From positions 1 through 43,799 of the forward strand of contig CAMDML010000020.1 in NCBI GenBank assembly GCA_945902215.1: DNA of 43,799 nucleotides. The letters run 5' to 3'. Numbering within the stretch: the stretch's first letter is position 1; every line of letters starts with the position of its first letter. The stretch comes from Klebsiella pneumoniae (lineage in GTDB: Bacteria; Pseudomonadota; Gammaproteobacteria; Pseudomonadales; Pseudohongiellaceae). The notes under the pieces are model-generated. The model did no database searches. It was not told the origin of the DNA and saw only the letters and a list, made by a program, of their open reading frames with translations. Positions 17,706 through 26,685 of this stretch are shown here, piece by piece. The translations under genes were made by a program, and so were the position numbers.

Positions 17706-17769
17706 GCCCCGAGCCTTTAAACAATGCTCCTGACTCGTATCCGCTGCGGAACGGCTGAGACCGCTTGCT

Positions 17770-19785
17770 CTAGAACCGGTAGGTGTAGCTGGCGTGCAAG
17801 GTGCGCTCCATGCCCAGGTTGTCATAGTTGTAGCCGACACCCGTAGTATCGCGGGTGCCGCGGTCTACACGTGTGGCGTACACCTTGTCGGCCAGGTTCT
17901 CCACGCGCAGCACCAGGCTATGTTCGCGGCCGTTGCCCAGTTCGAGATGTCCGGACAAATCCATCACCGTATAGTTGCCGCGCTTTTCTCCCCGACGCTC
18001 GTTCAGATCACCCACATGATCCACAGTGAACGACACACCCAAAGGTTGTACCTGTGACTGCCAGTTCAGCTGCAGTTTGCTTTCGTTTTCCGGAATGCCC
18101 TGCTGTTGCGCGCCGTTGCCGTTGAGCTCGGCACTGGAGTTGGTGTAACTGAAGCTGGTGCCCAGTGCCGGTGTCAGGCGCAGCGAGGTGATCAGTTCAT
18201 AACCCGCTACCTCAACTTCGTCCGTGGTGTTGGAGAAACTCTCGCCCTCCACGCCGGCGATGTAGAAGCTGGTGTAGGACTCGATGTAGTGGGTAATGTC
18301 GCGCTGGAAGCGTGTCAATTCAACCTGCAGATTGCCGAAGCTGCCGCCGATGCTGACGTTGACGTTCTCGCTTTCCTCCGGCTTCAGGTTGGGGTTGCCT
18401 ACCGAAAAGTAGTCGTCTGGCACGCCGTCTTTGTTGTCGTCATAGAGTTCATTGAGGAACAGCATCTCGGCATCGGGCAGGCGGAACGACGTGCCGATGT
18501 TGGCCTGAATATAGAGGTTGTCGGTAAAGGTGTGCTTGCCGCTGAAATTCCACACCGTCTTGGACGCAACGTTGTCGGGTTCATTGCGGCGCACGCCGAA
18601 GGCCAGCATGGTGTTGTCGAGAAGGTCTTCGGTGGTACGTACCTGCATGAAGCCGGCATTCACGGTCTCTTCGAGTTCAGCAATTCGCCATACCTCATCG
18701 GAACCGGAGAACTGCTGCCGGTCAAAACCCACGATGTACTCAAAGCCCAGCCCGAAATCCATCTTGGTCATGGCATTGAAGCCGTTGTCTTCGTAGCCCC
18801 AGAACGCGGCGTTGCTGATATAGCGCAGGGCGCCGGTGACTACGCCACCGCTCAGGGTGTTGCGAATATCAGTGAAGTGGGTGTCCCACTGGTGGCGGTA
18901 AGCTTTTACAAACAGGCCGATGTTGTCATTCACTTGCAGGTCGTACTTGAGTGTAAAGATGTCTTCCTTGCGGTCATTGAAGCTGCTGACGTTTATATAC
19001 GGTTTTACGTAATCCATTTCGCCCTCTGTGCGCTGGTAATGCAGGGACAGCAGCGAGCTCTCGGTGGGAGTGAAGCCGAATTTCATGCCGGCCATGCTGA
19101 TGTCGTAACCGCGTTCACGGTCGACAGCGCTGGGTTGTATGTCGCTGTCACGCCAGGGCTGGTAACCATCGCTTACTTCGTCTTTAGAGGCATAGACCAC
19201 GTACTGCATCTGGTCGGTACCGGCACGGTAGTAACCATTCATGCCCCGTCCGGAATTGGTGTTGAGGTTGGCGCCGACTTGGCCATCAGCTTCCTGCTGC
19301 AAGCTCTTGGTCACCACGTTGATAACCCCGCCCACTGACTGCGTGCCGTAGTAAATCCCCTGGCCACCCTTGAGTACTTCAATGCGTTCAACCATGTGCG
19401 CGGGCACGGTATCAAGTGGGGTGGTGCCGTTGTACAAGCGGTTATTGATACGCACGCCGTCGATCAACCACAGGATGTCACCGGTGCGCGAACCCTGCAG
19501 GGACGCATCGAAGTAATCGAACTGGCCGTTCTTGGGCCGGATATGCAGGCCGGGCACCAGCATTTGCAGTGTCTGAGCCACATCGATAAAGCCTGACTGT
19601 TGGATCTGTTCAGCGGTAATCACCTCGACCTGATTACCGTAGCGGGCCAGCTCCTGCGGAATGCTCTCCTCGATGCGGCCTCCGGTGACGACGATTTCTT
19701 CAATGCTGGCCGCCTGAGCAGTTTGCAAAAGGCCGACGGTGCCGAGCGCCAACAAAATGGCGGTGTTGAGTGTTGTCTTGCGCAT
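17770..19785 (-). CDS. TonB-dependent outer-membrane receptor (BtuB-like class)
   Basis: A 671-residue receptor with a signal peptide ending AQA-AS (about residue 26) and a TonB box EEIVVTGG. A plug domain follows (QVEVITAEQIQQSG, then VERIEVLKGGQGIYYGTQSVGGVINVVTK), then a beta-barrel ending in the aromatic tail SYTYRF. The size suits corrinoid, heme or siderophore receptors. I chose ATG 19785, with GGGAGA upstream, over the longer open frame because it begins a normal signal peptide. It lies upstream of anr and the ABC importer in the same orientation, so it probably supplies that importer's ligand. Confidence 0.92.
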   Translation of the reverse strand: MRKTTLNTAILLALGTVGLLQTAQAASIEEIVVTGGRIEESIPQELARYGNQVEVITAEQIQQSGFIDVAQTLQMLVPGLHIRPKNGQFDYFDASLQGSRTGDILWLIDGVRINNRLYNGTTPLDTVPAHMVERIEVLKGGQGIYYGTQSVGGVINVVTKSLQQEADGQVGANLNTNSGRGMNGYYRAGTDQMQYVVYASKDEVSDGYQPWRDSDIQPSAVDRERGYDISMAGMKFGFTPTESSLLSLHYQRTEGEMDYVKPYINVSSFNDRKEDIFTLKYDLQVNDNIGLFVKAYRHQWDTHFTDIRNTLSGGVVTGALRYISNAAFWGYEDNGFNAMTKMDFGLGFEYIVGFDRQQFSGSDEVWRIAELEETVNAGFMQVRTTEDLLDNTMLAFGVRRNEPDNVASKTVWNFSGKHTFTDNLYIQANIGTSFRLPDAEMLFLNELYDDNKDGVPDDYFSVGNPNLKPEESENVNVSIGGSFGNLQVELTRFQRDITHYIESYTSFYIAGVEGESFSNTTDEVEVAGYELITSLRLTPALGTSFSYTNSSAELNGNGAQQQGIPENESKLQLNWQSQVQPLGVSFTVDHVGDLNERRGEKRGNYTVMDLSGHLELGNGREHSLVLRVENLADKVYATRVDRGTRDTTGVGYNYDNLGMERTLHASYTYRF

Positions 19786-19885
19786 GCCCCTGTTCTCCCA
19801 AGGTTGTGATGAAATCGCGGGTGATGAAACGAGGCGCGCATCGTAGACCGCCACTCGCCATAAACCGAGCTTCCGGGAGTTACAG

Positions 19886-19916
19886 AACGGTTTAGTTAAC
19901 GGTTAAAACCCGTTAA
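19886..19916. promoter_or_regulatory. candidate operator upstream of the TonB-receptor gene
   Basis: AACGGTT occurs twice, 12 bp apart (19886-19892 and 19898-19904). The second copy overlaps a perfect 7-bp inverted repeat TTAACGG / CCGTTAA (19896-19902 and 19910-19916). The cluster is 100-130 bp before the receptor start and about 145 bp before the divergent lipoprotein gene. It looks like a dimer-binding operator of an unknown regulator. Confidence 0.4.
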
Positions 19917-20060
19917 TGATGCAGGCAACACGTTGAAATTCCAGAGAGTGTCGGGTGACAAGCAAAGGGCTCACGCGCACTGCAAGACTGTTTATACAAG
20001 CGCTTTGTGGCTACTATGACGCGACTCGATCACATTTTCGTTCTCAAGGGAGACCTCCGC

Positions 20061-20537
20061 ATGCTGCAACGTTCGTTTGGTTTGACACTGGTTTTGTTGG
20101 TTGGCGGCTGTGCTGCAGTGGCCGAGCAATCCGGAGACACGGCTGCCACGCCCCCGCCCGAGTGGATCGATGTGCCGCTAAGCCCGGAAACCTGGTGGCA
20201 ACAAACGGCAGTCTGGAAAACTGGCGTGCACGAAATCCCGCTTGCGGCCGGCGTCGCGTTGGAACACATGCTCACCATGAACGCTGGTGATATGGTGATT
20301 TATAACTGGACGGTTGCGATGGACGATCCTTCACTGCTGACTGCTGAGTTTCATGGCCACACCGAACGGGTAGGTACGGAACCTGGCACGGTAATGTTCT
20401 ACAAGATGCACACAGACGGAAAGGAGAGTGGCACTCTGCGAGCGCCGTTTACCGGGGTCCACGGCTGGTATCTGAATAACGAGAGTGACCAAGACATTGT
20501 GGTGCGCCTGCACGTGGCGGGCTACTACACCGAGTAG
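20061..20537 (+). CDS. predicted lipoprotein with a beta-sandwich-like domain
   Basis: A 158-residue protein. A lipoprotein signal peptide runs to the lipobox VGGC (Cys about 18). The mature part has an all-beta look, and its C-terminal portion (GTLRAPFTGVHGWYLNN...VVRLHVAGYY) resembles a small family described as transmembrane anchor proteins of unknown function; His and Trp residues cluster there. ATG 20061 is preceded by AAGGGAG, better than the in-frame start at 20007. It is divergent from the TonB-receptor gene, and a shared regulatory region of 275 bp lies between them. Confidence 0.75.
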   Translation: MLQRSFGLTLVLLVGGCAAVAEQSGDTAATPPPEWIDVPLSPETWWQQTAVWKTGVHEIPLAAGVALEHMLTMNAGDMVIYNWTVAMDDPSLLTAEFHGHTERVGTEPGTVMFYKMHTDGKESGTLRAPFTGVHGWYLNNESDQDIVVRLHVAGYYTE

Positions 20538-20570
20538 TAGTCCTCGCTTACACCAGCGTAAAGCGCTGCC

Positions 20571-21359
20571 TCAGGGCAAATGTATTGTCCCCGTGCTGTA
20601 CAGCACAGCATAGCCACCTATTAACACACGCTTGCCGCGCAGCTCGCAACGCAGCTCACCCCCGCGTGTCGATATCTGGCGCGCCAACAGGGTGTTGCGA
20701 CCAAGGCGTGCCGCCCAAAACGGCACAAGGCCGCAGTGCGCGGAACCGGTAACGGAGTCTTCATCGATACCCATCTTCGGCGCAAAGAACCGGGAAACGA
20801 AATCACACTGGGTGCCGCGTGCGGAGACGACCAGACCGCGGCAGCCCAGCGCGAGGATGGCGCGGAAATCTGGTTGCAGCGTTTGTACTGCCTGCTCGTC
20901 GGCAAGTTCCGCGAGCCAGGTGCGTGAAAAGCGAGTCAATGACAACACCGGTGCGCCCAGTGCGGCAGCAACGGCAGCCAGGTTTTCCGGTTCCAGCTTT
21001 GCCAATTCAAAGGCGGGAAAATCCAGAGTGAAGAGTTCGCCTGTGCGCGTGACTACAAGCTCGCCGCTTTTGGTTTGGAAGTGGAATTCCGTTTGAGCCG
21101 GCAGCAGCTTTGCCAATACGAAAGCACTCGCCAGCGTGGCATGACCGCACAGATCAATTTCCACTTGCGGCGTAAACCAGCGCAAGCCCCAGCCCTTGCC
21201 CTCAGGGACCAGAAACGCCGTTTCGGCCAGATTGTTTTCGGCGGCAATACTTTGCATCAACGCTTCTGGCAGCCAGGCATCCAGCGGACACACGGCCGCC
21301 GGGTTGCCGCGGAACAGGGTGGCCGTGAAGGCATCGACTATATATAGGGGGAGGTTCAT
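20571..21359 (-). CDS. PhzF-family isomerase/epimerase
   Basis: A 262-residue protein of the diaminopimelate-epimerase-like fold. PhzF features are complete: DAFTATLFRGNPAAVC near the start, the catalytic Glu46 in ENNLAETAFLV, DLCGHATLASAFV at about 69-81, and a C-terminal DEDSVTGSAHCGLVPFW. No phenazine genes are near, and most PhzF-like proteins have unknown substrates. The open frame continues 26 codons upstream, but the family start is MNLPLYIVDAFT at 21359. It converges on the lipoprotein gene and is divergent from the large TonB receptor. Confidence 0.9.
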   Translation of the reverse strand: MNLPLYIVDAFTATLFRGNPAAVCPLDAWLPEALMQSIAAENNLAETAFLVPEGKGWGLRWFTPQVEIDLCGHATLASAFVLAKLLPAQTEFHFQTKSGELVVTRTGELFTLDFPAFELAKLEPENLAAVAAALGAPVLSLTRFSRTWLAELADEQAVQTLQPDFRAILALGCRGLVVSARGTQCDFVSRFFAPKMGIDEDSVTGSAHCGLVPFWAARLGRNTLLARQISTRGGELRCELRGKRVLIGGYAVLYSTGTIHLP

Positions 21360-21572
21360 GGCGAACGATTGTACTTGAGCTTCCGCCGTTTCAGTTCCCA
21401 CTTCTTTACAGCCCCTCAACAAAAGTCGCGGCAACATTTAATCGATACTTGTTGGAACTTTTATTGCTGAACGGACTCGGGTGATTAAAGTGTCGACCTG
21501 AACCAGTGCCGAGCTTCGGTGATGGCCTGCTGGCTGTTTGTAGATTTCCTTTAACACCTGATGGAGTTTCCA

Positions 21573-24293
21573 ATGCAAAATAAATTTGCACATGGCGGGC
21601 ATCCCCTGCGCCATACATTACTGGCTCTAGCTATTCTCAACACCGCGGGCAACGCCGCCGGCGTCATGGCAGCGGAACCACAAACCAACGGTGGTGTGGA
21701 AGAAGTAACCGTTACTGCCCGCAGACCTCTGGCAGAAAGCACCGCTGCCGCCTTGCTGGCACAGCGGAATTCCAACTCGCTGGTTAGCGTGCTCTCTGCT
21801 GATCTGATCGGTGATCTGCCAGACCAGAACGTAGCGTTTGCCGTTGGGCGTCTGCCCGGGGTTGGCATCGAACGCGACCAGGGCCAGGCCCGCTATGTGA
21901 ATCTGCGCGGCGCTCCGGTGTATTGGACAACGCTGTCATTCGACGGCTTGAGCGTGGTCAGCCCTGAAGGCCGCGCTTCCCGTTTCGACAACATTCCCTC
22001 CGCCATTGCCAGCCAGATCACCGTGGAAAAAGCCATTGTGCCTTCGATGGCCGGCAACACTGTGGCCGGTAACGTGGACATCCGCACGCGCCGCGCTTTC
22101 GACAATCCGGGCCAGAAAATTACCGGCAAATTGGGGCTAGGCCGGGTTGATCTTGGCGGTGGCGACGAGATCGACAGTTCGCTCGTGTATTCCAATGTGT
22201 TCATGGACGGCAAACTGGGGCTGGTAACGCAGGGTTCGTTCTACAGCCGGGAAATGGCGACCGACAACTGGGAGACCGACCCCTATTTAAGCAATACCAC
22301 TACGCCCACCAAACGCTTTGCCCGCGAGCACGAGAACAAACATTATCGTTTGACCCGCGAAAACTATTCGTTCAGCACCCGTCTTGATTTCAACATCGAT
22401 GAGAGCAACTCGGTATTTGCCAGTACCATCAATACCCTGTTCCACGATGATGAATTGCGTGACAACTTCATCGTGCGTCTGGATCAGGGTACTGATGCCG
22501 CAGGCGCAAGTTACACCAGTGCCGCCTACATCAATGCCAATACGCCAACGCAAGGAACTTCATACGGCGCCCGCATCAATGCCCGCATCGATTATCGCGA
22601 TAGCAGGGAATTGACCAAAACCCACACACTGGGTGGCGAACATGATTTGAACACCTGGAATGTGTCCTGGCGTCTCAACCATACCCACACGGATGACGGC
22701 CGCAACACGCCGGTAACCGCTGCGCTGCAAAGCCCGTCAAGTTTTCTGCTGCGTCCGACCGTGGAATACGATTTCCGCAATGGTGATGTGAACACCATGC
22801 GCTTGTTCAGTACCGGTGGTGTCACTGCTGCCCGTACCAAAGGCGCGCAGGTAACCAACATTGAAGACTTCCAGTTTCCGATGCAGAGCATGGGGCAGCT
22901 GATGGGCGGCGACATTACCCGCGCCGACACTTTCAAGCTCGATCTGGATCATGCGCTGGAATTGTTCGGGCTGGATACAGTCGTGGCGATTGGCGGCCTG
23001 TACACGGACCGCACCAAGACCTCGGAAGAAACCAGCTGGTCGCGCAGCTTCACCACCGGCACTATTCCGACGTTTGGCACCTTTGCTACCGACACCGGCT
23101 ACCTGGGCGGTCAGGATCTGAATTACCGCTTCCGCTACACCAACCGGGCCATGACCGCTGATTTCATGGATGAGCTGATTCGCTCCGGCGTTGCCACCCA
23201 GCAGGATACCCGGGGCAATTACTGGGAAGTCACCGAAGAAATCACGGCGTTTTATGCCATGGCCACCAGTGAATTCGACTGGGGTAATGTGGTCTATGGC
23301 GCACGCGTAGAGCAAATTGAAAACACCGGTGAGGCGTATGTGAATTTCCCTGCCGTTGGCACCACGGCGGCCCAAACGAGCCTCGTCAACACCTCAAGCG
23401 ATGAAACCCTGGTGTATCCGAGTGTGCACCTGAACTGGAACGCTACCGACGACATCAAAGTGCGTTACAGCCTGACCACTTCGGCGTCGCGCGCTGATTT
23501 TGATGACATGCGCCCCAACTTCACCATCAACGATGCCGCCCAGACAATTTCCGGCGGCAACCCGGAAGCAGAACCCGAACGACAGCTCGGCGCAGATGCC
23601 TATCTGGAGTGGTACCTGCAGAATGGTGGCTTCTTCTCAGCCGGCGTGTTCTACAAGGATATTCAGGATGTTTTGGTACAACAGTCCAATACCTTCGGTC
23701 TGGATACACTGGATGTGGCTGGTATCGACCGCTCCGGCTACGCGCAGACCAGCGTGGGCAATGCTGGCGAAGGTTATTTGAGCGGACTTGAGCTTGCCTA
23801 CTCCGCCACTGTGGAACAGCTGGCTCAACGTCTTGATTGGCCGGAATGGACGCAAGGCTTCGGCATGAGCTTCTCCGGCACGTGGACCGCGTCTGAAGTC
23901 AACCTGCCTTCAGTAGGTGTCGTCCCGGCCCGCACCATCAACGTGCTGGGCACCTCGGACGAGGTGTACAACCTGCAAGGCACGTACGAAAAGTACGGCC
24001 TCACCGTGCGGCTCGCCTATCAGTACCGTACACCCTGGGGTCAGTCGGTGGGCAACTATCGCGTCATCGATGGCGCGGTTTATCCGGTCGACCTCGGTGA
24101 CGTCTTCTGGGACACCGACGAAGAACTGGATCTCTCCGTGCGTTATCAGCTTAACAACGGGCTGGAACTGTTCATGGATGCAGTCAACCTGACCGACATG
24201 GGTGCGCGGCGTTACGGCGATCAGTCCAGCTTCCCGATCGAGTATGAAAAATTCGGGCCGCGTTACATTGCCGGGCTCCGATTCAACTATTGA
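21573..24293 (+). CDS. large TonB-dependent receptor, partner of the phytase
   Basis: A 906-residue receptor of the long Xanthomonas/Caulobacter type. A signal peptide ends near VMA-AE (about residue 33), followed by a TonB box (VEEVTVTARR). The plug follows (DLPDQNVAFAVGRLPGVGIERDQGQ, then RYVNLRGAP and VEKAIVPSMAGNTVAGNVDIRTRR), then a beta-barrel with the final FNY tail. ATG 21573 is preferred to ATG 21561 because GGAG at 21565-21568 would then serve as ribosome site. The phytase gene begins 21 bp downstream, so uptake of an inositol phosphate or of a product bound to metal is the likely job. Confidence 0.93.
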   Translation: MQNKFAHGGHPLRHTLLALAILNTAGNAAGVMAAEPQTNGGVEEVTVTARRPLAESTAAALLAQRNSNSLVSVLSADLIGDLPDQNVAFAVGRLPGVGIERDQGQARYVNLRGAPVYWTTLSFDGLSVVSPEGRASRFDNIPSAIASQITVEKAIVPSMAGNTVAGNVDIRTRRAFDNPGQKITGKLGLGRVDLGGGDEIDSSLVYSNVFMDGKLGLVTQGSFYSREMATDNWETDPYLSNTTTPTKRFAREHENKHYRLTRENYSFSTRLDFNIDESNSVFASTINTLFHDDELRDNFIVRLDQGTDAAGASYTSAAYINANTPTQGTSYGARINARIDYRDSRELTKTHTLGGEHDLNTWNVSWRLNHTHTDDGRNTPVTAALQSPSSFLLRPTVEYDFRNGDVNTMRLFSTGGVTAARTKGAQVTNIEDFQFPMQSMGQLMGGDITRADTFKLDLDHALELFGLDTVVAIGGLYTDRTKTSEETSWSRSFTTGTIPTFGTFATDTGYLGGQDLNYRFRYTNRAMTADFMDELIRSGVATQQDTRGNYWEVTEEITAFYAMATSEFDWGNVVYGARVEQIENTGEAYVNFPAVGTTAAQTSLVNTSSDETLVYPSVHLNWNATDDIKVRYSLTTSASRADFDDMRPNFTINDAAQTISGGNPEAEPERQLGADAYLEWYLQNGGFFSAGVFYKDIQDVLVQQSNTFGLDTLDVAGIDRSGYAQTSVGNAGEGYLSGLELAYSATVEQLAQRLDWPEWTQGFGMSFSGTWTASEVNLPSVGVVPARTINVLGTSDEVYNLQGTYEKYGLTVRLAYQYRTPWGQSVGNYRVIDGAVYPVDLGDVFWDTDEELDLSVRYQLNNGLELFMDAVNLTDMGARRYGDQSSFPIEYEKFGPRYIAGLRFNY

Positions 24294-24314
24294 TCGCAGT
24301 TGCGGAGACCAGCA

Positions 24315-25358
24315 ATGCGTAGTGGCTTTGGAGTGCTGCTGCTTTTGCCTGCGCTCGGCGGTGTTGCTGCCGAGCCAGTGCTGACCCCTGCTCTCGTTAC
24401 AGAGCAGGTACGTCACGACACTGACGATCCGGCGATCTGGATCAACCGGAAGGATCCAGCCGCCAGTTTGGTTATCGGTACCGACAAGGATGCTGACGGT
24501 GCTCTTTATGTATTCGATCTCAACGGCAAGGTTGTGCAGGACAAAGTGGTGCGTGGCCTGCTGCGTCCCAACAATGTCGACATCGCCTACGATGTAAGTG
24601 TTGGCGGCCAACGGGTGGATATCGCCGTGGTGGCGGAACGGCTGGCACACCGGCTGCGTGTTTATCGTTTGCCGGACATGGTTGCCATCGACGGCGGCGG
24701 TATTCCGGTGTTCGCAGGTGAACGTGCCCGTGATGCTATGGGTATTGCGCTTTTCACCCGCCCGCAAGATGGCGCTGTGTTTGCTATTGTCAGTCGCTCC
24801 GATGCCTTTGCACCCACTACAGGCTATCTGCATCAGTATCGGTTGGCGGATGACGGCACTGGCAACCTGCAGGGAATTTTCACCCGTGCCTTTGGTGCCT
24901 GGAGCGGCTTGAAGGAAATCGAAGCTGTCGCGGTCGACAACGAACTTGGCTATGTGTATTACAGCGATGAAACCTACGGCATTCGCAAGTATCACGCGGA
25001 TCCGCTGGCGGAGGATGCCGATGAACAGCTTGCGGAATTCGGGCGCAATGACTTCGCGCGTGATCACGAGGGGCTTTCATTCTACAAACGCGAGGACGGC
25101 TCAGGTTACCTGCTGGTCTCGGATCAGCAGGCCAACCGCATCAATATCTATGCCCGCGAGGGTTCAACGACCAATCCCCATGAACACACCTTGCTCGCCC
25201 GGGTGAACTTGGCCACTCTCGAAAGCGATGGCAGCGACATCACGACTGCACAATTGCCGGGGTTTGCTGGCGGCTTGTTCGTAGCGATGTCTGCTGACAG
25301 AACTTTCCAGTATTACACGGTGGAAGCGCTGTTGCGGGTGGCGGGGCTGGCGCCCTGA
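24315..25358 (+). CDS. beta-propeller phytase (3-phytase), exported
   Basis: A 347-residue enzyme with a signal peptide ending near VAA-EP (about residue 20). Family blocks are seen in order: DTDDPAIWINRKDPAASLVIGTDKDADGALYVFDLNGK, LRPNNVDIAYDV, DNELGYVYYSDETYGIRKYHADP, and DHEGLSFYK. The many acidic residues bind the calcium ions this six-bladed family needs. It releases phosphate from phytate outside the cytoplasm. ATG 24315 has GGAGA upstream and gives a proper signal peptide. Its position right after a TonB receptor gene recalls receptor-phytase pairs known in Xanthomonas and Caulobacter relatives. Confidence 0.93.
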   Translation: MRSGFGVLLLLPALGGVAAEPVLTPALVTEQVRHDTDDPAIWINRKDPAASLVIGTDKDADGALYVFDLNGKVVQDKVVRGLLRPNNVDIAYDVSVGGQRVDIAVVAERLAHRLRVYRLPDMVAIDGGGIPVFAGERARDAMGIALFTRPQDGAVFAIVSRSDAFAPTTGYLHQYRLADDGTGNLQGIFTRAFGAWSGLKEIEAVAVDNELGYVYYSDETYGIRKYHADPLAEDADEQLAEFGRNDFARDHEGLSFYKREDGSGYLLVSDQQANRINIYAREGSTTNPHEHTLLARVNLATLESDGSDITTAQLPGFAGGLFVAMSADRTFQYYTVEALLRVAGLAP

Positions 25359-25403
25359 GCCTGCTGTGCTGAGACTGGGGCAATACCGGTAGCCACTGCG
25401 TTC

Positions 25404-26594
25404 CTACACGAAGGCCAGCAGTAACTCATTTAGGAATTTCAGGCCAGTTTCGGTTGCTTGCAGCTTGGCCGCTGCGGGCTGCAGCAAGCCGCGCCGGCGC
25501 AGGGAGGCCAAGGCGTCCTCAATGGCGGCCAGTGGCAAGCCGGTGCGCTCGGTGAAACTCTGCAAGGGAACTCCCTCACTCAGGCGCAGCGCATTCATCA
25601 TGAATTCCAGCGGTAACTCTGCTTGTGGCACGGCTTTCTTTTCCGCTGTGAACTCAACTGCGGGATCCAAAGTGTTGGCAGACAAATAGTGGGCAGGCAT
25701 CCGGGTTTTGCGCGTGCGCAGAATTTGCTGCGACTGCTCTTGAGATGACGGTAAAGTGATTTTGCCATGCGCACCGGCGCCAATGCCGAGGTAGTCGCCG
25801 AACTGCCAGTAGTTCACGTTGTGCCGCGCCTGTCGTCCCGGTTTACAGTAGGCCGAGATTTCGTAACGTGCGTAGCCGTGCTCGCCCATCAGCGCGATGC
25901 CAGCCTCTTGCATTTCTGCAATCGCATCATCCTGCGGCAGGGTTGGCGGTCTCCGGAAAAATTCGGTATTCGGTTCAATCGTCAGTTGATACCAGGACAG
26001 ATGGGTGGGGGCGCACGTGATTGCTGTCGTCAGATCGGCCAGCGCCTGTGCGGTGTCCTGACCCGGCAGCCCAAACATCAAATCGATATTGAAATTATCA
26101 AAGCCGGCGTTGCGGGCGAAGTCCGCGGCGCGCAGTGCTTCGTCACCGTCATGGATACGGCCGAGTTGTTTCAGGTGGGCGGCATTGAAACTTTGCACGC
26201 CGATGGACAGGCGGTTGATGCCGGCTGCACGAAAGCCGGTGAACTTCTGCAGCTCGGCGGTGCCGGGGTTGGCTTCCAGAGTGATCTCTATATCAGCAGC
26301 GAAGGGAATCAGGTGCTCGATTTCCGCCAGCAGGCTTGCAAAGGCCACAGGTGAAAACAGGCTCGGCGTGCCACCGCCGATAAAAATGGATTGCAGGGTG
26401 CGACCTTGAATATAGTTTAAGTCAGGGTGCAAGTCCGCGCGCAAGTCGGCGAGAAGCGCCTGCACATACTCTACTTCGGGCAGATCACCATCGCGCTGAT
26501 GAGAATTAAAGTCGCAATAGGGACATTTGCGCACGCACCACGGAATATGGATATACAGGCTTAGCGGGATAAATGGGTGGATAAATGGGGACAT
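25404..26594 (-). CDS. hemW: HemW, radical-SAM heme chaperone (coproporphyrinogen-oxidase-like)
   Basis: A 396-residue radical-SAM protein. SLYIHIPWCVRKCPYCDFNSH carries the CxxxCxxC cluster ligands with the following Cys/Phe typical of the HemN/HemW group, and FIGGGTPSLF and GVQSFN follow. HemW acts in heme insertion rather than as a true oxidase. Two start codons are possible, ATG 26594 and ATG 26624, and both belong to the palindromic repeat that abuts the gene, so the native N terminus has been replaced (MSPFIHPFIP before the conserved PLSLYIHIPWC). No ribosome site is seen for either. It ends the yggS-to-hemW operon. Confidence 0.93.
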   Translation of the reverse strand: MSPFIHPFIPLSLYIHIPWCVRKCPYCDFNSHQRDGDLPEVEYVQALLADLRADLHPDLNYIQGRTLQSIFIGGGTPSLFSPVAFASLLAEIEHLIPFAADIEITLEANPGTAELQKFTGFRAAGINRLSIGVQSFNAAHLKQLGRIHDGDEALRAADFARNAGFDNFNIDLMFGLPGQDTAQALADLTTAITCAPTHLSWYQLTIEPNTEFFRRPPTLPQDDAIAEMQEAGIALMGEHGYARYEISAYCKPGRQARHNVNYWQFGDYLGIGAGAHGKITLPSSQEQSQQILRTRKTRMPAHYLSANTLDPAVEFTAEKKAVPQAELPLEFMMNALRLSEGVPLQSFTERTGLPLAAIEDALASLRRRGLLQPAAAKLQATETGLKFLNELLLAFV

Positions 26595-26685
26595 GATAAA
26601 TGGGGACAGACCACAATTATTCATAGCGATTGGTTAGATGAGGTCAGCGATGGTTCTGAATAATTGTGGTCTGTCCCCATTTATC
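26595..26685. repeat. 29-bp perfect palindromic repeat at the rdgB/hemW junction (GGGGACAGACCAC type)
   Basis: Arms 26595-26623 and 26657-26685 are perfectly complementary over 29 bp, with a 33-nt loop. The shared core is GATAAATGGGGACAGACCAC. Imperfect copies of GATAAATGGG continue outward on both sides (26568-26594 and 26686-26697). The right arm encodes the last residues of rdgB (DKWEINGDRPQLF...), and the left arm holds the possible start codon of hemW at 26624. Related palindromes are at 31089 and 34373. Confidence 0.9.

Noticed and set aside
18106-19338. 410-codon plus-strand frame inside the TonB-receptor gene
   Set aside because: It is the shadow of a high-GC coding strand. The opposite frame has a signal peptide, TonB box, plug and barrel, and this one has no recognisable domain.
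19786-20060. Cobalamin riboswitch upstream of the BtuB-like receptor
   Set aside because: I searched the minus strand for the B12-box and the conserved GCCACTG region and did not find them. Only the AACGGTT cluster is present.
20571-21359. Phenazine biosynthesis gene (phzF proper)
   Set aside because: No other phenazine genes are near, and most members of this family are not phenazine enzymes.
23910-25067. 385-codon minus-strand frame across the second TonB receptor and the phytase
   Set aside because: It spans two well-identified genes on the other strand and their junction, and shows no domain.
25404-26594. Oxygen-independent coproporphyrinogen oxidase (hemN)
   Set aside because: Length, position after rdgB and the N-terminal motif fit HemW; no FNR box is in front of it.
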